This document shows positions 41,449 to 53,190 of a DNA stretch of 64,000 bases, piece by piece. The stretch spans positions 744,001 through 808,000 of the forward strand of contig JAMWFC010000053.1 in the NCBI GenBank assembly GCA_027475525.1, read 5' to 3'. This DNA comes from Macrolepiota albuminosa. Taxonomy: Eukaryota > Basidiomycota > Agaricomycetes > Agaricales > Agaricaceae. A program made the translations under genes and the position numbers. Below the pieces are notes generated by a model. The model did no database searches. It saw nothing but the letters and a program-made list of their open reading frames with translations, and was not told the DNA's origin. The number at the start of each line of letters is the position of its first letter. The stretch's first letter is position 1.

Positions 41449-44134
41449 TTACAATCTTCCCGCAATCTTCCCGAGTGTAATCCCCAGTACCCTTTCATCA
41501 TCGGATGCTGTTATTGCAAGGCTGTTAGATGTTCGACCAAGCATAAGGTCTTCATTCAAGTTTGCCGATGGGTAAAATACTTTGCCATCGAGGCCACCCC
41601 AGTCGAAATCAATCAACCAGAAGTTTCCCTGAGAATCCCATAGAATGTTCGAATCTCGCAGATCCCCGTGGACAAGACCTTGTTGGTGAAATGACTTGAC
41701 CAGCGTCCGAAGCTCATCTACCCGTACCCGAGGTTCTCTAAGACACGATAAGTCGGGGATCGAGCGAACGTCCTTGAGATATTCCATAGCAATGCCATAC
41801 AAACCACCGGGGAGAACTTGACAGGCTAGCAAAGCTGGTGCGTGACCTTTTTCATGACAAAAACGATGTAAATCTTCCGAGTATTTCTGGGTGAACTTGA
41901 CAAGGATCTTCTTTCCTGAGTCGTCCTCAGCGGTGTAGAGGTGTCGATATGGTTGCTGCATGGACCATGGCTGTAGATGTTTTATTCCGAGTGATCCAAG
42001 CTTCGAAATGGCGGGGAGGTATGGCGGTGAAAAGTCAGAAAACTTTGGCGGTGATGATTTGGAATCGGTATGAATTTTAGCATGCAGGACGGACGCAGCC
42101 ATGAAAGCCCTACGTAGAAGTTTGCGGTCGTACCCGAATGATGCTGTCTCACGACAGGAGAGCGCTGGCGTGAGGGGAACAGACCGAAATTTGCCACCCA
42201 ACATGAGCAGTGCATAGAACGTGACTTGCCATCCTGTATATCGAGAATCAGTACCTAAGCATGCAAGGATAACGACCAGGACTCACCTATTACAACTATT
42301 CCAATGCATGGAATTCTCCGTCCAACAAAATCATATCGATCCTTCTCCGAACGATTTGCAACCGGACTTGCAGCCGAACGATTTGCAACCGGACTTGCAG
42401 CCGAACGATTTGCAGCATCGATTAAAAAATTCTGCGAGTGAGCAAAATACGAAACAATCTCTGGTTCTGGCAGTGAGCTAATGCTAGAAAGCGAATTCTT
42501 GAACTCGACGATCATCGACATCATGCCAGTAGGATCATTGCAGTGACCATCTGTTCTTACTGCACCAATGTGTGACGCACGTAGGCTGCTTTCCGGAATA
42601 GGATCTTTGCGTGCGGCAAAAATTTCATTAAGCAGTGGCAATGCTGTATCCCTCCTTTTGTCCTCGGATGTAAAAAATCCGTTCATCTCACATGCGAAGG
42701 TATCGACGGCCTGGATCATCTCGGGAATCTTGAGTTCCTCTGGTTCAAAGGTGTCTTGTGCATAAATATCCTGGAAGATCCCAAAACCGTCGTATAGAAG
42801 GCAAATGGGTGGGACGTCGTTGGCTTGTGGGTGATCATCCAAGATTGCATCAGACGTCTCTTGTAATTTGGAGTATCGAGGGAATCTAGCGACTGAAGAG
42901 GGGTTTTCTGTGGCGAACGGGTTGTGTTCTCGCTGGTGGATTTCGATTTCACACAGCTCATCGTACTTTCGTTTGGCCACAGGAGTTCCTAAAATGCAGA
43001 ACATTAGAGAAACGTATAGAAGGCAAGAGTCCTTGACGCACGGACAACTTCTACCAAAACGTGGACTGCATCGTCTATCCAGTCCTCATATATTCCACCA
43101 ACTTGGGTCACTGAGTCTAGCCGCAAAGCACTTTCATTCATGTTCTCGCTTGTGACTTCGGTTTCCGAGTTGAGAAAACGAAGCTTTCTTAAGCTTTCCG
43201 GGCATATCTCGGAAAAAAATCGTGGTTTGTATAGTTTCCATAGTTGCAGATCATTCAGGCGAATGTCTTTCAAGGCATCCTCTCCCCCTTCCTTGGCCTT
43301 CACCATCAAATTCGAGAGGTTATCCCCCAACTTAAGAAACACCCTGTACGGGCGTCCAATGAACTCATTATCACGACTAAAGGCAAGGCACCTTACTGCG
43401 AGATGAGGTTAGATATTGCAATGAAGGGTAGAAAATGATGGCATACGTGAGATGGGGAGCTGCACGACGAGTACCTCTTCGTGTTCAAGGTTTGGTTTGA
43501 TATCTCCGAGGGTGTCATCGTGGTCGAGTTCCACCTCAAGGCCGTCAGCGATGGCGCCCTTGACCTTCTCAACGACGGTATGGTCGATATAGATAATTGG
43601 GGATTTTAAGCATCGCCATACGACGAGATGCATGGGATCGATGTCCAAATTCTTGGCTGAGACCCTCTTGACAAGGTCCCCAACTTTATTGTTGGCGAAG
43701 GCCTTGAACACAATTTCGATCTTGCTCTTCTGTGCATTGAAGGCGATACACCGGACTGCAAGATGAGGTTAGATATTGCAATGAAGGGTAGAAGATGACG
43801 GCATACAAGTAGCGGGTAGCTGGACAACAAGGACCTCGTCGTCTAAGAGTGTGAGACTTGCGAGTTCTTTGGCCGGGATGAGGAGTTCGAGGCTGGACTT
43901 GTGAGCGATGACTTGCTCCTTGACAATGTCGTCGTTGCCGTCGATAATAGGGAATTTAGGGCATCGCCATACCTTGAGCTCGCTGGCATCGATATTGCTA
44001 CAATTCGCCCGTTTGATATTTACAACCTCTTCCCGCAGATGATTTATTGTCTGACATGTGAGAGCGAAAGCTTGGGTCAGAACTTGGTAGCGAAATGTGA
44101 AGAGGCGACAATAGACTTCGACGGGAGGCGCCAT
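41449..44134 (-). CDS. Crinkler (CRN)-family protein with three headers, REase-like and kinase-like domains
   Basis: Five main exons: 44134-43807, 43755-43447, 43395 to about 43043, about 42987-42288, and about 42234-41449. Each of the first three carries a CRN/ubiquitin-like header ending in a DA/LxLW-type motif (IDASELKVW, IDPMHLVVW, LNDLQLW). Exon 4 has the REase-like motif MSMIVEFKN, preceded by GHCNDPTG, and a 27-bp repeat coding ANRSAASPV. Exon 5 is protein-kinase-like with LVHGDLRDSN and LIDFDWGG. Zhang and colleagues described CRN proteins as header plus P-loop/REase or kinase effectors; whether this acts in host interaction or within-fungus conflict is unknown. No lesion was seen. 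Confidence 0.68.
42348..42417. repeat. 27-bp in-frame tandem repeat in the Crinkler-like gene
   Basis: 2.6 copies with starts at 42348, 42375 and 42402, coding a repeated ANRSAASPV segment. It keeps the frame, as expected in a coding sequence under constraint. Confidence 0.85.
43396..43446 (-). other. Intron 2 of the Crinkler-like gene, near-identical to intron 1
   Basis: 51 nt, differing from intron 1 (43756-43806, also 51 nt) at only 3 positions, while the flanking header exons are strongly diverged. Confidence 0.8.
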
Positions 44135-44359
44135 TGTGAGTTTGACTGAACAGCCACAGAGGCTCCCACAGGCCTTTTTGAGTCCATGTCACGAGTTTGA
44201 TTGTCACTCGTTGCGATCTTTTCATTCAGGGGGTCTGCGCGATAGGCCATGGTCGGTCAGTAAGTGTGTATGTTGTAAATAAAAGTCAAGTGATAGGCAT
44301 CAAACCTTAATGTATCTAATGCCAAGTCTACCACAGACCTTTTTGTCACACTATCTCAA

Positions 44360-44959
44360 CTCCTGTCTGATCCAGCCTTGACGCTGACCATCGCGAAGCT
44401 TTATCGGCCCATTCTACTGGACCTCTGTGCACGATGGCTAGATGCCGAACAAAATACAGAAGATCAATTGGTAGCGTTGTGTCTTATGTTAGAAAACCAC
44501 GAAGAACTCTTCCCGTATGTTGACATGTTTTTGTCGTGTTGTCTTGTGCTAATTGTATCTTTAGGATATTGAATGCGGATTCTAAACACACCTACCTTTG
44601 CTGAAGGACCGCTGGCCTTCATAACTGCTTCCTCGTCACCCCTCTCCGTTGACGTGGCTCGTCTACACCGCTTGTTACCGGCACAAATCGAATTTTGCGC
44701 GCCAATCGCGAATTACCTCAACTTCTTGTTTGGGCACTATCTCCTCTTTCAAAACTTATTTGGACTCCAAATCTCGACACTGGCGTCCGCCTTCTAGCTA
44801 TCCGTTGTTATGCTCTCTCTCCAAAGTCACATGGGCGAAGCCGAACAAGAGGTCATGGAAAGAGAGGTTCTTGGCGAAGCATTTGGGGTCGATTGCCCAA
44901 TAGAATATGGAACTAATCCCGATGGAACGAAAAGGGACATAGACGATAGACGGCTGGCT
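44360..44959 (+). pseudogene. MDN1: Midasin (MDN1) pseudogene, N-terminal part
   Basis: Midasin is the dynein-like AAA ATPase that removes assembly factors from pre-60S ribosomes. Visible segments: IAKLYRPILLDLCARW and NHEELFPY, an intron (about 44520-44566), FAEGPLAFIT, NRELPQLLVWALSPLSKLIW, DTGVRLLAIRCYAL, and MGEAEQEVMEREVLGE. These lie in three frames. Lesions include shifts near 44670-44690, a 4-nt insertion near 44810, and a 7-bp tandem duplication (ATAGACG twice, about 44940-44953) before DGW. Intron remains argue for a DNA-level duplicate and not a retrocopy. The pogo insertion follows at 44962. Confidence 0.75.
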
Positions 44960-44961
44960 TA
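44960..44961. repeat. TA target duplication, left (pogo element)
   Basis: TA precedes the TIR and is matched by TA at 48202-48203. Removing the element and one TA gives DGWL then MPVLELQRI of midasin. Confidence 0.85.
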
Positions 44962-47900
44962 CTATCATTGGTTGGGTGTTTCAAAATTTCGACTAAATCA
45001 CGAATAGCAAGACATCCATAGAACTTCTTTCCAATCGGACTTCCGGAGTCGGTACCGTAACACTTGAATATGATGCAACTGTGCTAACTAAGAGAATGGC
45101 GAATGTGTTATTATGTTGGAACAATGCCGGTCGAGCATGTCCCAAAAGTTGGGAGTTTCAAAACTTTTGTCACGGATTGTCACGCTGACTCATACAGCCA
45201 GTTTCAACTCCGCTCTGGCAGTGGGAAGTCATCGCCGGCGCGTAGACGTGTAGACCTCGCGATTACAGCACTATAACTCAAGAAAATCTATTAACGGGCT
45301 ATGTACAAGTAATGTTAAGTTGTATAGTAGAGGATGTAATGATCAAAATATATACAATACTATTAGTTGTGAGTAAAGCAAAAAAAATCAAGGAGGTAAA
45401 ATAGAGATTGCGTCGTGATAAAATGTTGGAGGGGCTGGGTGTTGTGAGGCAGGATAAAATGTTGGATAGACCGGATTACCAGCATTGATGATGTTTGAGG
45501 ATAGCAGAGTTGACGGCAGTGGGGGTGGTAAAGTAGAGGGCCCAGCCATGTATGCCATATTGAGGTTTGGAGCTTCACCTTCTGTTTGTACAGTGGGTCT
45601 ATGTCGTGTCCGGTTGAAGATGCCTTCATACCGAGGATCCTTACGCAGGGCAGGTTTGGCATTAAAATGTGTGTAGATCCATGCCAACAAGTCCTTCTTC
45701 TGGCCATCTATTGAAAGGCTCAAAGCCTGTGCAATGTCCTGAAGGTCAGCCTTAGATTTCGAGCTCAACGTACCTGTGAATGGCATGTTTGGATCTCGCT
45801 GTCGTCGTTGTTCCACCCTCTCTGCCTCCTTTGCAGCTCGTAACTCCCGTGCCTCACGCTTCCTCTGCTCCTCTGCTGCCCGAGCCACCTCTTGTTGCTG
45901 GACTAGCCTCAAACCTTCATCCGAATTAAGCCATCTTGCATCAACGTTGAGTTTGCGCCTCTTTGATGATTTTTTCTCCTTGGTATTGACACGTCGATTA
46001 AGATCCTGTATTTCAGTCCCTGCAAGGGTGCAGTGTGCTCGAAGTGTCAAATTTTCTGAGCGCAATGCAACATTTTCTTTTTGAAGTTGTTTGTTCTCGT
46101 GTGAAAGGGCATTGAGATGATGAGTCTGACCTGATGATGTGTGGCCTCCTGTGCGCTTCTGCTTTTTATAGCTACTTGATGCGTAAAAATTTGTTGGTGG
46201 GACAGGATCTTGTACAAGCTCGTGAACAGCGTGAATGATATGACGGACAGCAAGAGCGAGTGGTTGAGAAGTAGTGGTGAAAATGGGTATGTGAGAGTCT
46301 GAGACAACTGGTGATGGGTGTTTCCCACCGTGACCATTGTTGACACAAGTGCCAGCATATTCGACATCAGACGACCCATCATCTGAGGAGGAATCACTGT
46401 TGCTGCGAGAGTCTTCATCATGGTCCTGTGTGATAAAAGGAAAGCTGTCTGGTACATGTCGTACAGAAGTAGATGTCAGGATACTTGGTGCAAAATCCTT
46501 ATCATCAAAGATGTCATGATTGACTGGCCAGCAGCCACTTTTCAAAATGCAGTGATGATTGTTGTTGACTTGAAAGTCTTGTGGCGAATGTTCATATACT
46601 CTTGAACAAAGTCTTCACGTGGCATTTCTTCACCTGTGCTATCTACAATCTCATCGCATCGCTCTCCCCAGGCACGTGCAAAAGGACCAAAAACCCCGAC
46701 ATCAAGAGGCTGGAGCATATGTGTTGTGTGTGGAGGAAGACAGAAGAGTATGATGTTATGATCACGGGCAAGTTGAATGAGCTCAAGTGTATCATGTGAA
46801 CCATGACCGTCATAGATAAGAAGGATAGGTTTCCCAGATGTGTTACATGTGGCAGATTGAGGTATGAAGCTCTCCTCAAACCACTTCATGCAAAGGAAGT
46901 CATCAGTCCAGCCATTTTCGGACATAGATACTCTGGTAAATAATCAATGAACAGTCAAATATGGAGGAAGAACAACTCACCCAATTCCAGAATCCACCGC
47001 AAACCATTTGGGGTCAAATTCTTTTCCAGAGAAGACAAATCCAGGAAGGAGAGATGTGCCGTTAGCGCAAACACACTCAATGATTGTGACAAGTTCCAGA
47101 TTCCCGCTATGTGCTCTATATTTAGGCTGACGTGTCCTATGAACAAAATATTTCCTGCTCGAGTTTTTTCGTCCTCCACCTCTCTGACAGCCCTTTTCAT
47201 CCATGTTATAAATATTTTCGATGGGGATATCATATTTCCGAATGATCTGGGTGAGAAGATCAAAGTGATTATTGACAACTGGTCTGTTGAATGCCTGAGC
47301 ACGTTTGGGATCTAGTCCCAATGGTTTTCCAAGCTTGATCTCCGGGTGACGTCCAAGGAAATAACGAATCCAGGATTCACTTGGCCTCTTTCCACAAAGA
47401 GCCTCAGCCTTTTTCCGGATTGTTTTCTTGCTGAGTGGATGGCTGGTGTCTGACAGAAACTTGATCCAATCAATGAGGACCCTTTCAACTTCCGGAGAAA
47501 GGAGTTGTTGGCCAGTATGAGCCTCATGCATAGGAACATGTTTGCCAAGGAAGCGGTTACGAAGAGTGTGATAAGGAATAGCAATACCAGTACGTTCCAG
47601 AATATCTTTAATGACTTTAGAGTAGTTGGGCTTTGCCTCAGTGCAGAGTGTGGTGCATGCCTCTTGAATTAGCTTTTCAACCTCAGGACTAATGGTCCTT
47701 TGCCAAGAAGAAGCCCTAGCAGAAGCTTTGTGACTCCGTATCATATAAGATCAGTCAGTGGGCAACACATTAACAGTCGCAATGATTAAACAAAACGCGA
47801 CGCGACACGCTGCGGACTTTGAAATCTGATCAATGTCGAATCACTCATTGTCACGCTCAGACACTTTAACCCTTGTATCTCACACATCACAACTCAGGAT

Positions 47901-48201
47901 GCTCTGAAACTTTGGATATAACATTTCTTATGTGCCTTCATGAATTCTGGAAACTCTGGTGGCAGTACATTCAATGATACTTAAATCCGGAGCTGTTTGA
48001 ATATGTTTTTCTCATTTTCCCAGTCTTGTTGCCTACATCGCAATCAGGATGTAGCTCAATCCCTTCATTTTTTTGGTAATATAGCTTCTACTAGTATATA
48101 TCTAAGATACTGTGCAAAGGATCAGTGGCTCTATGTCCGCGATCTCTTAAAATTCTGATTTTGAAACTCCCAACCGTTTTGAAAGCCGTAACCAATGATA
48201 G
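44962..48201 (-). mobile_element. Pogo-type DNA transposon inserted in the midasin pseudogene
   Basis: The left end CTATCATTGGTTGGGTG and the inverted right end CTATCATTGGTTACGGC share 12 perfect bases plus TTTCAAAA further in; TA flanks both ends. A second inverted pair, GTTGGGAGTTTCAAAA, lies at 45148-45163 and 48174-48159 as a subterminal repeat. At 3240 bp with one transposase gene, it matches Tc1/mariner-pogo elements. Its site inside midasin coding sequence is exact. Confidence 0.88.
45388..47744 (-). pseudogene. Pogo-type DDE transposase with C-terminal SAP-like motif, frameshifted
   Basis: Exon 1 (47744-46977) has an N-terminal helix-turn-helix pair (ISPEVEKLI; LSKKTIRKKAEAL) of the pogo/CENP-B type and the first catalytic Asp in YNMDEKG. 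An intron of about 49 nt (46928-46976) leads to VSMSENGWTDD. LIYDGHGSH holds the second Asp and LPPHTTHMLQPLDVGVFGP follows. The frame breaks at a T-run near 46543 (one T short); the next frame continues SGCWPVNHDIF to a basic region and KADLQDIAQALSLSIDGQ, a SAP-like DNA-binding motif. One missing T separates it from an intact ORF. Confidence 0.8.
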
Positions 48202-51200
48202 TATGCCCGTCCTTGAATTGCAACGCATCAAGGAATTTCCCGTGAAGAACAAGATTACTATTTTAACGAAGGACCTATCACACCCTTACAATCGTCAGAG
48301 CTCAGGTACCGTTCATTTTTTGCCTTTAAGCATTGGACCTCACACCCTTTAGCAAACACATCGTTGATATCCATGGAATCTTGATGCTTCGAACACCCGG
48401 TCAAAAGTCTTATGAGCCCACCTCACCTCTGATATCGACTCCGACCACTGTCGAAGCTCTGAGGTCTCTGGCGTTACACGTCTCCCTTCGTCTCCCTACT
48501 CTCCTTACTTCACCACCCTCTTCTGGAAAGTTGTTATTCCTGTCCCACCTCGCAGAACTCCTTTACCCTGGCGTCAGTAATCAAATTATCACTATCCATC
48601 TCGCCGATACTTCCCTTGACCCACGTGCCCTTCTCGGGTCCTACGTCTCTTCTCCAACACAGCCTGGTACTTTTGAACGGAAGGAAGGTGTTCTTGTGCA
48701 ATCTTTGCGCGAAAGAAAATGGGTTGTCTTCGAGGACATTGATTGAGGTACTCGGAGTCAGAAAGCCTCTTGTGGAATCACTGAGAGAAGGGAAATCGAT
48801 CGGTGGCCGAGCATCCCTCCAGGTCCCTAGTCGTGGTCGTGTCGTCGCTGCAGACAGTTTCGCATTGTTCGCCACAAGATCTACAGCACCCTCGAGAAAT
48901 GGTACCTTTCTGCTCCCGCATTCTTCGGAGCGCACAAATTCCACGAGATCATCATATCATCTCCAACCACCCAGGAGCTTCGCACGATCCTAAACTCTCG
49001 CTTCACTCGATTGGCAGGCCACCCCAACCTGGCAATCATCCGTCTCTGGGAGGCCGCCAAATCCTTGGGTCCGGCGGCGTCGGCACGCGACATCGGTTTG
49101 CGCGAGCTCGAAAAATTTTGTGCGCGCGTACAAAGGCTTTTACCTTCCTCATACCAATCCATGGACGTCGACATGGACGATGCTACTACACCACTACCCT
49201 TCTCATCTATCTTCCCCAACCCCACATTGAGGGAAGAAATCTACATGGAAGCACGAGACGTATCCTTCGGCGCTGGAACTACGACTGCCAGTGCACGCGT
49301 GCATACCGAGTCCATTTCCCAGATTACTGCAGATCACCTTGGATTAGACCCTGATCGCCGTTTGTGGGTCTTGAACGGCCGTACACCTGAGTTCGAGGTG
49401 GAGAAAGACATTAATGGTACTGTCACCGCCGTGCGTGTTGGGCGAACACACCTTGCGGCCCGTTTAACGAAGCTAGGGATATACGAGGCTCCTGTGAGGC
49501 CGTTCGCGTTACACAAACCTGCCGGGCTTCTCCTGTCGCGGATCGCGACGGCTGTGGCGTTATCGGAGCCTGTGCTCCTGACTGGAGAGACTGGGACGGG
49601 AAAAACCAGTGTTGTCACACACCTAGCATCCCTACTACATCGTCCGCTGATATCACTAAACTTGTCACACCAGACTGAGTCTTCTGATCTCTTGGGAGGA
49701 TTCAAGCCTGTCGATGCGAGGGTACCCGGTGCGCAGCTTCAGCAGAAGTTTTTGGATTTGTTCGGAGGGACGTTCAGTCGGAGGAAAAATGAGAAGTTTG
49801 AGGTTGAAGTTAGGAAGGCCGTTACTGAGGGGAAGTGGAAGAGGGCCGTCGGGTTGTGGAAGGAGAAGTGCGAGGTTGGCAAGAGAGAGAATATAGGCTA
49901 AGGAGGCTTTGGAGACAAAGTGCGTGCGGTACTATTCCTCCAACGTCTGTGCTACCACTAATTAATCTGCCATTTATAGGGACGGATTGGAGAAAAGAAG
50001 GGCCGGCCGCGCAAACGGCGGAAGTTGGAACAAAGTGAACTTAAAGTGTCAGCGAAGAGCTGGGTCACATTTGTTCAAGACGTTGAGCAGTTCGAGGTTC
50101 AACATGTCCATGGCAAGGGCAAGTTTGCGTTTGGGTTCGTCGAAGGTCCCTTAGTCAAGGCATTGAGAAATGGCGACTGGTACGATCACAATTCATGTAC
50201 GAACCACAGATTTATGATCTTCATTTAGGGTGTTGCTTGACGCGATGAACCTTGCTAGTCCAGAGGCTCTGGAGTGTATATCTGGCCTCCTGCATGGATC
50301 TACTGCGTTCATCACCCTGACTGAACAAGGTTCTCTGGAACCAGTCCCTCGCCACCCTGACTTCCGGCTTTTTGCCTGTATGAACCCAGCGACTGATGTT
50401 GGGAAGAAAGATCTTCCTCCTAACATCCGTTCGCGCTTCACCGAGATTGACGTGCCCCCTCCTGATGCCGATAAAGAAACTCTTCTTAGCATTGTCAGTC
50501 AATACATTGGTGCCAGCGCTGTGGGGGACAAAGGGGGTATCATGAACGTTGCCGAATTCTATCCAGCCGTGAAAGATCTTGCCGAGAAGCGACAGATAGT
50601 GGATGGATCGAACCATCGACCACACTTCAGCATGCGTACGCTCGCTCGCGCGCTCACCTTCGCATCAGACACAGCGAGCATGTTTGGCCTCCACCGAAGC
50701 AATATGGGAAGGCTGTCTGATGGCATTCACGATGGTACTCGACATCCCCAGCGCAGAGCTCGTGACTGCCCTCGCGCAGAAGCATCTCTTGGCTGGTGTG
50801 CGGAATCCTCGCTCCATGCTGATGAAAGAGCCTTCAGTACCCTCCTTCACGTTCTGCCGACGAGTTCATTAAGTTGGGACCGTTCTATCTCGAGAAAGGA
50901 TCGTTGCCTGAGGACCCTGCAGAGGATTACATCATAACCCCTTCAGTAGAGACCAAACTCATTGACCTTGCAAGGATTATTTTCACTCCGGCGGTTTCCT
51001 ATCCTCATTGAGGGCCCCACGTCCGCTGGAAAGACTAGTTCGGTTGAATACCTTGAATGTTCCTCCTCGATGAAATTTCACTTGCTGATGACTCGGTTCT
51101 CGAGAGGCTTAACAGTGTTCTTGAACCAGGAAGAACCATCGTCCTTGCCGAAAAGGGTGGTGAGGACGAGCTTGCTCATCCGGCGCTGAAAGAGAATTTC

Positions 51201-53190
51201 AAACTTGCTGCAACGATGAATCCTGGAGGTGATTATGGGAAAAAGGAACTTTCGCCAGCTCTGCGCAATCGGTTCACTGAGATATGGGTCCCTCGCGTCG
51301 AGGATCGGCATGACTTGGAGCTTATCGTCGGAAATATGTGGAAACACGAGACGTTGAAACACTATACGTCACGTCTACCAGACTTTGTCAATTGGTTATG
51401 TACCCGAGTTGGTGATACTTCTTTGAGGAGTCTCAGGGATATCCTTGTAAGTTTCAGTTTTATTCTTCTCTGAAAATGGCATTTTGATCGATTTCACTAG
51501 GCCTGGGTCGCCTTTTCCAATGCTGCTTTTCAATCTGATAGTTCCAGTCGTATTCCTGGAGATGAGGTCTTCGTGAGTGATCTTCATCTTTCATCGGTAG
51601 CTTCTCGCTCAGTTTCTCTTCCAGCATCATGGCTGCACATATGACGTTCCTGGATGGTCTAACTTCGCTGCCACAACTATCAACGTACACGCGAGAGGAC
51701 CTTAAACAACTCAAGGATGACGCAGTGTCGAAACTGATGGATCTCGTTCCGCTTTCTGACCATGCATACATTCCGCCCTGCGACCCCTCATTATTCGTTC
51801 AGTTTGGCTCATTCAGCATACCTAAGGGAGCCCAGCAAGTCGTCGATTCTTACTTTAATCTCGAAGCTCCGACCACTCAGGACAACGCAATGCGCGTCGT
51901 GCGGGCTTGCCAAGTTCTGAAACCTATTTTGCTTGAAGGTAGTCCTGGGGTCGGGAAAACGAGCCTGATCACCGCCTTGGCTAATATATCTGGTCACCAT
52001 CTATGCCGAATTAACCTCTCTGATCAGACGGATATCATCGACCTGTTCGGTTCTGACCTTCCGGCAGAGGGTGGCGGGCCAGGAGAATTTGCATGGAAAG
52101 ATGCAGAATTCCTTCAAGCCATGCAAGAAGGTCACTGGGTCCTTCTCGACGAGATGAATCTTGCCCCTCAGGCTGTTCTGGAGGGGTTAAATGTGGTTTT
52201 GGATCATCGCGGAGCAGTCTACCTACATTCCCGAACTTGGCCGTTCTTTCGTTTGACACCCTAATTTCCGTATCTTCGCAGCTCAGAACCCTCTGCATCA
52301 GGGCGGAGGACGAAAAGGTCTTCTAAAATCTTTTGTGAACCGTTTCACCAAGGTTTACGTTGAAGACTTATCACCCAGCGACCTGCTACTAGTTTGTCGT
52401 CATCTTTTCCCTGATTTTAATCAAGACGTTCTTGGGCACATGATCACATACAATATGCAACTTCAAGAAGCAGTCGGAGTCCAACGTCGTTTCGCTAGAG
52501 AGGGTGCCCCATGGGAATTCAACCTTCGTGACGTCATTCGTTGGGCTTCCCTGCTACGTACGCCTCACACAATCCTCCATCCCTTCGAGCACCTTCATAC
52601 CGTCTATCTCCATCGTTTTCGCACTGAACAGGATCGATTGCAGGCCCGCCTCCTCTTTGACCAAATCTTTACAAAGGCAGTGCGACCATTTGGTGCCTCT
52701 CCCAACTCGACGATATCATCAAGCTACCTTCAAGTGGGTTATTTTACTTCCGTACGCCAGGAATATGGCTCCACTATCACCTCCTGGCCGTATCTTGAAG
52801 ATGCAGCTATCCGCTTTGGCCTCTGTGTTTCTCGTTCGTGGCTCGCCATTCTTACAGGTCATCGAAATAGTAGTAAGACTGAGGTAGTGAGAGTGTTGTC
52901 GGGAATATTCTACAAGAGATATCAATCAATAGTTCCACTGACACAATGGATATCTTAGGCAGCTTTGAAAAGGTCGATCTGCGTGGACGCGTTCTTTCTT
53001 TGGTTGACGAGTTGCTATTCTACTTTGATCATCAACTGAGGTCAACTTCAGGCTTCAAGCTTCATCAAAATCAAGTGCACATGTTGCGTAAGGCTCGACA
53101 AACTTTTGCCTCCCATCATGATTTCTTACGATTGGCATCTGAATGGAATGGCTCGCAGTTTCATCTGATATGTCGGAAGTAACTTCAACA
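48202..53190 (+). pseudogene. MDN1: Midasin (MDN1) pseudogene, AAA1-AAA6 with internal deletion
   Basis: AAA1: SSGKLL at Walker A (no Ser/Thr after Lys), VVFEDID at Walker B followed by a stop. AAA2: GETGTGKTS near 49585 but LLDAMNLAS near 50235, where Walker B Glu is Ala. AAA3: IEGPTSAGKTSSVEYL near 51005, then within about 15 nt FLLDEISLADDSV, which belongs to AAA4 Walker B; most of AAA3 and the start of AAA4 are deleted. AAA5: GSPGVGKTS near 51940 and LLDEMNLAPQAVLE near 52145. AAA6: Walker A eroded to NSSKTEV near 52868. Many frameshifts. The D/E-rich region and MIDAS domain were not found. Midasin is essential, so a working copy must exist elsewhere. Confidence 0.85.

Noticed and set aside
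45148..45163. GTTGGGAGTTTCAAAA inverted pair as the transposon termini
   Set aside because: The outer pair CTATCATTGGTT at 44962 and 48201 is flanked by TA and gives an exact in-frame midasin junction, so the inner pair is subterminal.
48125..48352. Short ORF at the right edge of the pogo element as a separate gene
   Set aside because: It crosses the transposon end into midasin sequence; the real coding frame after 48203 is midasin.
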